Assembly: GCF_001039355.2 (NCBI RefSeq)
Contig: NW_019775968.1
Span: 374,779 to 438,778, forward strand
Reading direction: 5' to 3'
From: Lingula anatina
Lineage: Eukaryota; Brachiopoda; Lingulata; Lingulida; Lingulidae
DNA: 64,000 bases
Positions 57,801 through 64,000 of this stretch are shown piece after piece; the stretch's first letter is position 1, and every line of letters starts with the position of its first letter. A program made the translations under genes and the position numbers. The notes below the pieces were generated by a model. The model made no database searches. It was given only the letters and a program-made list of their open reading frames with translations, and had not been told where the DNA came from.

Positions 57801-60800
57801 TATAATTTCTGTTATAATTTCTACATCCCTGGCAATAGGTTCATTGGGAGTTTTATATATTATGCCAGTATAAAGTATTTTCCTTTTTTCGTTCAAATTA
57901 CAATAAATAGTTCACCCAGAAAGTCACTTTTTACATGCATACATTTTAGGTAATTTAAGTGTTGCTAATATAGATTGCCATATATATTCAATGATATATT
58001 GAAGTTTTACTTCTATTTCAGCAAACTCTTGTGAAGAACTTGTTTGGGGGCAAACTGACCAATAATGTTGTTTCTCTGGTAAGTAAGGGTCCATCTTCCA
58101 ATTACACCAAAAATCTGAGGCCTTAGAAATTAGGGCACACTAAAATCTCAAATTTGACCAGAAATAAATTGTTTGTGGTAGATCAAATTTCTAACCTTCA
58201 GTAACATGGAAGCAGGTTGTTATAAGATATGAGATATGTATGCTTCTTGGTTTTCTTTATTTAATTATTGATGTGTACATATTTCAATTAAAGAAAGATA
58301 CCTATTTGATTTACTTTTCACTTGCAGGACTGCCCCCATGTCAGCAAGACTATTGAGGAATTCTATACTGTAAGGTGCCAAGTTGCTGATATGAAAAACC
58401 TTTATGTAAGTTATATATATATAAAAAGCATATAGTTTCTAGTGCTCAATGCGGATGGGAGCATTTATACATGATAATGATAACTCACAAGGACACTTTA
58501 AGTACCCTGTTACGTGCGCACGGTAATACATGTATGTATATGAGCAGTTCTTATTATTTCACTTGCCTTAATAAGGTTCTTTAGTAGAAGATGATAACCC
58601 TAATGTGGCTTAGGATACAAATGCAGATTTTAAATAGAAACGGGAATATTCAAAACAATGAAAACACTGTTTATTGTCACATAATGGTGTCAATCTCTAT
58701 TTTGTAGGAGTCCCTTGATGAGGTGACAGTAAAGGACACACTGGAGGGAGACAACATGTATACTTGCTCAAACTGTGGCAAAAAAGTTAGGGCTGAAAAA
58801 AGGTATCCATTTAATATTCTGAATGATTTTGTAGTTAATATCTAGTGTATCAAAAATCCTTGTTTCTGGGTGTATTCAGGCCCAAGTTTTACATTGACTG
58901 AATAAATAAACATAAAAAACATTCCAGTTTATTAAGTATAAGAGAGCAGAAAAGAAATCTTCCTCTGTTTTGGTAGTGTTCTAGTTTGAGAAGAATACAC
59001 ATGAAAGATCAAATTTCATTTTGTCCTCTATCTAAAGACATTTTAACCAACATTTGTTAAGTGGCTGAAACCTTTTCTAAAATCCAACTTTATCTTGTCT
59101 ATTTATTATTCAGGGCATGCTTCAAGAAACTTCCCAAGATTCTTTGCTTCAACACCATGCGATATACATTCAATATGGTGACCATGCTGAAAGAGAAGGT
59201 CAACACACACTTCTCCTTCCCACTGAGACTGGACATGTCACCCTACATGGAGAAGACACTGATGGGACCAGAAAGAGCAAAAGGTGGGTCCCCAGAGAAT
59301 TCCCTGAAATTAAAAAGGATGATATTTTCATGAGACCAAAGAGAGGAAGCCTTTTCTTGGAAATTTACTTGAATGTGAAAAAAGTGTGTAATGGGAGTAG
59401 AGAGGAAAAGATTAGTTCATAGAAATTTCCTGAGTTTGAAGAAATGGTCCAATCAAAGCATTTTTTGTAAATAGAAAATCCTTGAGTATGAAAGAAAATG
59501 CTTTGTTGGGATCAGCTAGAGCTAAAAGTAGTATTATATGTCATACTTGGTGAGAGGTCATTTTTAAACTATGAACTTTTACCAAAGAAGTCTATTTATA
59601 TATTGTATTATTTACAGATGAGGATGTGGAGAAGAAACCCCAGGACAAGGTGGAGGAAGAAACAGACAGTGACACAGAGGCCGAGAGGGAAGGTTATGAC
59701 TATGAACTGATTGGAGTGACTGTTCATACAGGGACAGCAGATGGTGGCCATTACTATAGCTTTATCAGGGACAGGGTCCACCAGTCTGATAATGGTCAGG
59801 ATAGATGGTGAGTAGGAAGAGGTTACAAATCTGAGCCCACTTTATTCAGATATAATAACTGGATGATTTAAATATTGATTTTTTATCCTAAGACAATATT
59901 GCCCCCCCCCCCCCCTCAAAAAAAAAAAAAATAAATAAATAAATAAATTAAGAGATTGTGTGATTAAGAGATGCATGAAAAATAGAAACATTTTAAAAGA
60001 AAAAGTAATTTTTGTTTTTGGTCCATTTCCACCTTTGGGGATATAGAATTTTATTAAGTCAAATTTCACTAAGAAGTTGTATTTTGTCTCATAATTCAGG
60101 TATCTCTTTAATGATGCTGAAGTGAAACCATTTGATCCTGCCCAGCTGGCCACAGAGTGCTTTGGAGGAGAAATGACAGTAAATAAAATATATATTTTGA
60201 TTTTTCACCATGACATCTTTCACACCTAGAACATGCAGTTTACAATATGATTAAGAACTAGATTTTAAAGAATATTTATACTTGAACATTTAAAAAATCT
60301 TTTAAAGATACATTTATAGATTTTAGTCCTTTCAAAAGAATGTATTGTCACTAGTTATTCTTAATTATTTCTGTAAATATATGCTATTGAATATTTCAGT
60401 TAGATTTTGGGCTTTAAATTAATGACTTTAAATATCCCTATAAATACTGTTCAATTCCAGATTTTGCATATCACTATCTCGTTTCAGAGCAAGACTTATG
60501 ATACCATGACAGACAAGTTTATGGACTTTTCTTTTGAAAAGGTAACTTGCAATTATCAGTCAGATCTAAAATGGTTCACTGAAGACATTCTTAAATATCA
60601 ATTTGTTGTAGGCATGTCTGTATCCCCTAAAGTCAAATAAATTGTTTAATTGGCTTATGAGACATACTGTGAAATGGAAGTTATTTAGAAGAAGAAAAAT
60701 AAAACTGCTGATATGTTAAATATGTTCATCTTTTAGACCAACAGTGCATACATGTTGTTTTATGAGAGAATGAAGCCCCAGGCCTCTAATGTACAGGTGG

Positions 60801-63800
60801 AGCAGACTGTGTTACCAAGGTTTAATTTTGAGCTAGGCAAGGAACTGGCAGATGTAAGTACAGCTTCTAGCCTCTAGACTATGAACATTGTAGACTATGA
60901 ACTTGCTTCATAAAGGGAAAATGTAAGGAACTGAATAGTGAGTAGATTGATGCTTAGAAATGTTTGAAATGAACTGACAGAAATTGTATGATTTGTTGGT
61001 GATTTGGCTCTTATTAATATTATGTCTTTTTTCCTCCAGTGGATTTGGCAGGATAATAAACAGTTTATCCAAGACAAGAACTTGTTTGAACACACATATT
61101 TTGGGTAAGAAAAATCTGGTATTTTCTTCATTTTTAAACCATTTTAAAATGGTTCTCATGTAGATTGCACATTATAAATATACCCATAATATGTAGCTGT
61201 TATTAATTTTTGAGCACATGTGTGACTGTATGCCGCTATAGTGATATAAACAGAACTAGATCACTCCATATTGTGTAACATTCAAGATACCTCATCATTT
61301 GAACCATACTCTAACCTTAAAGGCTGACTGTTATATTGCAATATTTTTGTTGCATTATTCAGGTTCATGTGGCAGATCTGTGCCTATCTCCCTACAACCC
61401 TACCCAAGGACAATCCAGAGGTTCCTTTACTCGCTGCCAAACTCAGCACATCTTTTGTGCTGGAAACTTTCATTCATGCCAAAGAAAAGGTGAGGAAATA
61501 TAGCCTTAAGGCATTACTTTTGATTAGTTTTTTTTTCTGATAATGATAAACACCTCGCTTACAATGCTATATTAAAAATGCATTTAGATACATTGTTTGT
61601 TGTAACTGAGCTATTGTTTTTATAAAGAACTGGTTGCAGTTAATGGACTTTGTTTATCGTAGCTTAGCTTTGTAAAAGAACTAGTTGCAGTTAATGTATT
61701 ATAAAGAACATATATACTTAGTCCCTTGCCCTTTTGTTTTCCAGCCAACTATGTTGCAGTGGATAGAGCTTTTGACCAAACAGTTCAATTCTTGCCATGC
61801 AGCTTGTGAGGTGGGTAGATTTTCCACTTGGAAAAAGATGACATTTCAATCTATTTATCTTCAAACTGTTGATTAGTCTATAAAATATTTATTTAATATT
61901 ATCTATTAGGAACCCAATTTCAAATTTTAACAGATATGCATAATTACCTCGAATACTCAATCAAATACAAATCCTACAGGCAGTAAGAAGATCATGTCAT
62001 GTTTACAGGTATTTATTTATTTATTTATTTACAGTGGTTCCTGGACACCATGGCTGAAGATGACTGGTGGCCACAGCAAATACTCATCAAATGCCCCAAC
62101 CAAACAGTTAGACAGGTGAGTTATGCTACAGCATCAACAGATTATGGTTGCTGTTATGAAACAGAATCACAAAGATCCCATATTTAGTGGGCAATTTTTT
62201 TTTGATAAATTCAGATGTAAAAGGTACCCACTGAAAAGAAACATATCCACCCACACACACAACCTTTTTTAAGGAGAATTGTTTAAACACAATTTTTTCT
62301 TCCAGATGTTTCAGAGATTACTTATACATGTGATAACACAGCTCAAGCCAGTTCATGTTAGTTTGTACTTGTTGCCATTAGGAGAAAGGTGAGCAGTAGG
62401 TCTACTTTCACTTTCCAATATATCCTACTTTATCCCCAGTATCATTAACAGAGATTTATTGTTTTTCTTATACTAACTGGATATTTCAAAGAGTATTGCT
62501 AAAGTCCAAAATTACTCTCAGAATATCATATGCTATCTCTTGACTTACATTCATATTTTCCATTCTAGTGATGAAGTTGATGTGGACAAGATAGGAAGCA
62601 AGTCATGTGTGACCAGATTCATCAGAAATATGCTTGCCATTGTAAGTTGTCCTGTTTCACTGTGCATGTATGTGTGTGTGAAAGAGAAAGAGAGAGATTG
62701 GTGAGGGGAAGAAGTTAGCATTTAGAAATAAATTGTTTTCATTGCTCTTGTCCATGTATGAATCTACTATTTATGTGTATAATTTCCATCAATCACCTCA
62801 GACTGAGCAAGGTGCTCGTCCCAACAGCAAGCACCTGACAGAGTACTTTGCCTTCCTGTGTGAGTTTGCCAAAATGGGAGAAGAAGAGAAGATGTTCCTG
62901 CTCAACACTGGTGCTATCTCTACCCTGATCCACTTCTATCTGGGACAGAAATCTCAAGAACAATATGTGAGTATGGGTTATGTTCTGTGTAATAAACACT
63001 GCCACCTTGCCAAATACCATTAAAATGTTAAAAATTTGTTAAGTTACTGACATATTTGAAATGTACAGGCTTTAATTCTATACCAGATTATAAAGAGATA
63101 TTTTCTTAGCTTTGTTTTCATCTGTCTCATGAAGTGTATTATAATTTGTGAAAATTATATATTTAAAAAAAACATCTCACATTACCCCAATTTACAGGTT
63201 GAGATCCTATCAGATGAAGATGAGGAAGAAGAAGTGATAACCCTGTCTGAGGGAAAGTACCGTCCTCCATCTCTAGACAAAATGATCAATCTCATTGCCA
63301 TGTTGGTGGAGAGTGCAAGAGGAGAGGACAACCAGCTCCATCTATTGGAAAAGGATTACAATGCTCTTCTTGGAGGAAAGGTAGTAAAGATGAAACAGGT
63401 TGATGAAATACATGTTAACTGTTTGTGCCAAAGTTTTTTTCTGGATGTGTCAGGTTGTCTGAATAGGAATTTTTAATAGTAGAACAATTATACAATACAC
63501 AAGTTCACCTAACAAAAACAAGAAAAAGTGATTTATGAACTGCCACTCCTTACACAAGTGCATAATCCACACCTGTTACTCTGAAAATGCTGAAGGTTAT
63601 TTGAAAGTCATTGCAACTTTTTTTGCTAGAGTGATGTTTTTGGTCAGTGAAATAGATCACCTTTTAATGAGAACACATTTAAAATGAAAATTGAACTTAT
63701 AAATGGCATATTTTGATTATATCTTAATCATAATTACATTTTCTTTGTTCTGAAACTTGCTGTGGATTATTTCAGGGCTATCCGTTCCTGTTTAGTCAAA

Positions 63801-63880
63801 TCCGAGACAGTATTAACCTGCGCCAAACCTGTAACCTTATCTTCAGTTTGTGCAGGTGGAATGACAGACTTGCTGCTCAG
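42416..63880 (+). CDS. USP34: Ubiquitin carboxyl-terminal hydrolase 34, 5' part
   Basis: Fifty-one exons join without a frame break into about 2,334 residues, and the gene continues past the window. The start ATG 42416 (MCDICTDMLALLN) matches the human USP34 start, and is in a different frame from the ATG a few bases upstream. Order and sequence follow human USP34 up to about residue 2,600 of 3,546: CCFKELKNFERL, KSDKNMADFDGEE, GNTLLWD, FRRRYAYHLR, GLTNLGATCY and KHLTEYFAF. USP34 is a very large deubiquitinase that acts on axin in Wnt signalling and in DNA-damage responses in mammals. Human residues of about 220-590 have no counterpart; a Lys-rich exon next to an n stands there instead. Exon coordinates are given in the following block entries. 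Confidence 0.93.
44571..44960 (+). other. Lys-rich exon of uncertain origin within USP34
   Basis: If the n at 44571 stands for one real base, an exon from acceptor ATTAG to donor TCA|GTGAGT is 390 bp and phase 0 at both ends, so it fits between exon 5 and exon 7. It encodes an acidic start (DDDELLEEACEIARVRRERL) followed by a basic, Lys/Gln-rich low-complexity tail. I do not recognise it; it does not match human USP34. If not spliced, the frame runs on through FALPPYWVGWGW to a stop at 45030. It may be lineage-specific, or the end of another gene joined here by misassembly. Confidence 0.5.
45839..45892. repeat. (GT)n(GA)n compound microsatellite
   Basis: About 21 bp of GT units followed by about 32 bp of GA units in the USP34 intron after exon 7. 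Confidence 0.95.
46312..46487 (+). repeat. Four 44-bp tandem repeats spanning a USP34 splice donor
   Basis: Units start at 46312, 46356, 46400 and 46444. Each contains ATGGCTGC(A/T)ATATATCC, TGGCCA and the exon end CAGCATA (CAT-A) with a donor: GTGAGT, GTAAGT, GTGAGT and GTCAGT. The first unit is the true end of exon 46125-46345. Reading into unit 2 meets a TAA at 46381-46383, so only the first donor gives the normal protein. Confidence 0.9.
51938..51962. repeat. Short AT-rich palindrome
   Basis: TTATGTTATAT and ATATAACATAA form an imperfect 25-bp palindrome in a USP34 intron. It is probably only AT-rich sequence of no function. Confidence 0.5.
56820..60853 (+). other. USP34: USP34 exons 32-42, USP catalytic domain
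   Basis: Exons: 56820-56983, 57309-57374, 57641-57787, 58022-58078, 58328-58405, 58708-58802, 59114-59283, 59618-59807, 60100-60178, 60488-60541, 60737-60853. The catalytic Cys lies in GLTNLGATCYM (codon 56912-56914). The His is in DGGHYYSF (codon 59749-59751), and the third residue is Asp in WYLFNDAEV (codon 60113-60115). The zinc-ribbon cysteines are in LDCPH and CSNCGKK. All elements of an active cysteine deubiquitinase are present, and the domain closes with NSAYMLFYERM. A Glu/Asp-rich insert at the start of exon 59618-59807 is longer than in human. Confidence 0.95.
61040..63880 (+). other. USP34: USP34 exons 43-51, post-catalytic region
   Basis: Exons: 61040-61104, 61363-61489, 61745-61810, 62035-62115, 62306-62388, 62569-62641, 62802-62966, 63198-63380, 63776-63880. 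Conserved blocks are FEHTYFGFMWQICAYLP, TMLQWIELLTKQFN, DDWWPQQILIKCPNQ and KHLTEYFAFLCEFAKMGEEE. An acidic run (DEDEEEEV) sits in exon 63198-63380, as in human. The last exon ends with donor CAG|GTGAGA, so about 900 more residues are expected beyond the window. Confidence 0.92.
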
Positions 63881-64000
63881 GTGAGAATATAGATGTTTCT
63901 TTGTGTATGCAAGGAATAAAGCTTGAATTTTGACATACCAGTTGGCTGTACAAGTTAACCCAAAAAGATCTTTAAAGTGTTTATATGAGTGTAGGTTTAC

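Overview
This window is animal nuclear DNA. It is AT-rich, all genes are split by GT-AG introns, and it carries microsatellites and small DNA transposons. No bacterial, organellar or viral genes are visible. Gene content fits a marine invertebrate. A lophotrochozoan, perhaps a mollusc, is my best guess from the repeat style, but the sequence does not prove it. Single 'n' bases lie at 9910, 24254, 37719 and 44571, and at least one of them marks an assembly seam.

Layout. (1) About 705-13238 (+): 3' part of a papilin-like secreted matrix protein with five Kunitz domains, seven TIL domains, a sixth Kunitz, an antistasin-like exon, a WAP domain, a papilin-specific cassette, three Ig domains and a C-terminal PLAC domain. 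(2) 15750-23171 (-): a complete five-exon carboxylesterase with signal peptide and catalytic triad; one large intron is full of repeats. (3) 23172-25292: repeat-rich spacer with a false allelic duplication that shows the filled and empty site of a foldback transposon. (4) 25293-32956 (+): complete WDR26, a subunit of the CTLH/GID ubiquitin ligase, 13 coding exons. (5) 34382-35872: a candidate 1.5 kb transposon holding a 146-bp tandem repeat. (6) 36056-37476 (+): four exons from the middle of TRAP1 (mitochondrial HSP90) with both ends missing. (7) 40709-42089 (-): complete MAD2L1BP (p31comet). (8) 42416-63880 and beyond (+): the first 51 recognisable exons of USP34, including the whole catalytic domain; the gene runs off the window.

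MAD2L1BP and USP34 are head to head and share a 326-bp promoter with a perfect CRE palindrome. WDR26 also has a CRE palindrome upstream. Apart from a loose ubiquitin/cell-cycle theme (WDR26, MAD2L1BP, USP34) the genes have unrelated jobs, as is normal in animals. I found no novel gene system. The most interesting signals are structural: the transposon seen in filled and empty form, partial exon duplications beside real exons in papilin, WDR26 and USP34, the truncated TRAP1, and a USP34 model that lacks a conserved block next to an ambiguous base. Exon borders were assigned by hand from splice sites, phase continuity and remembered family sequences; no alignment was run.
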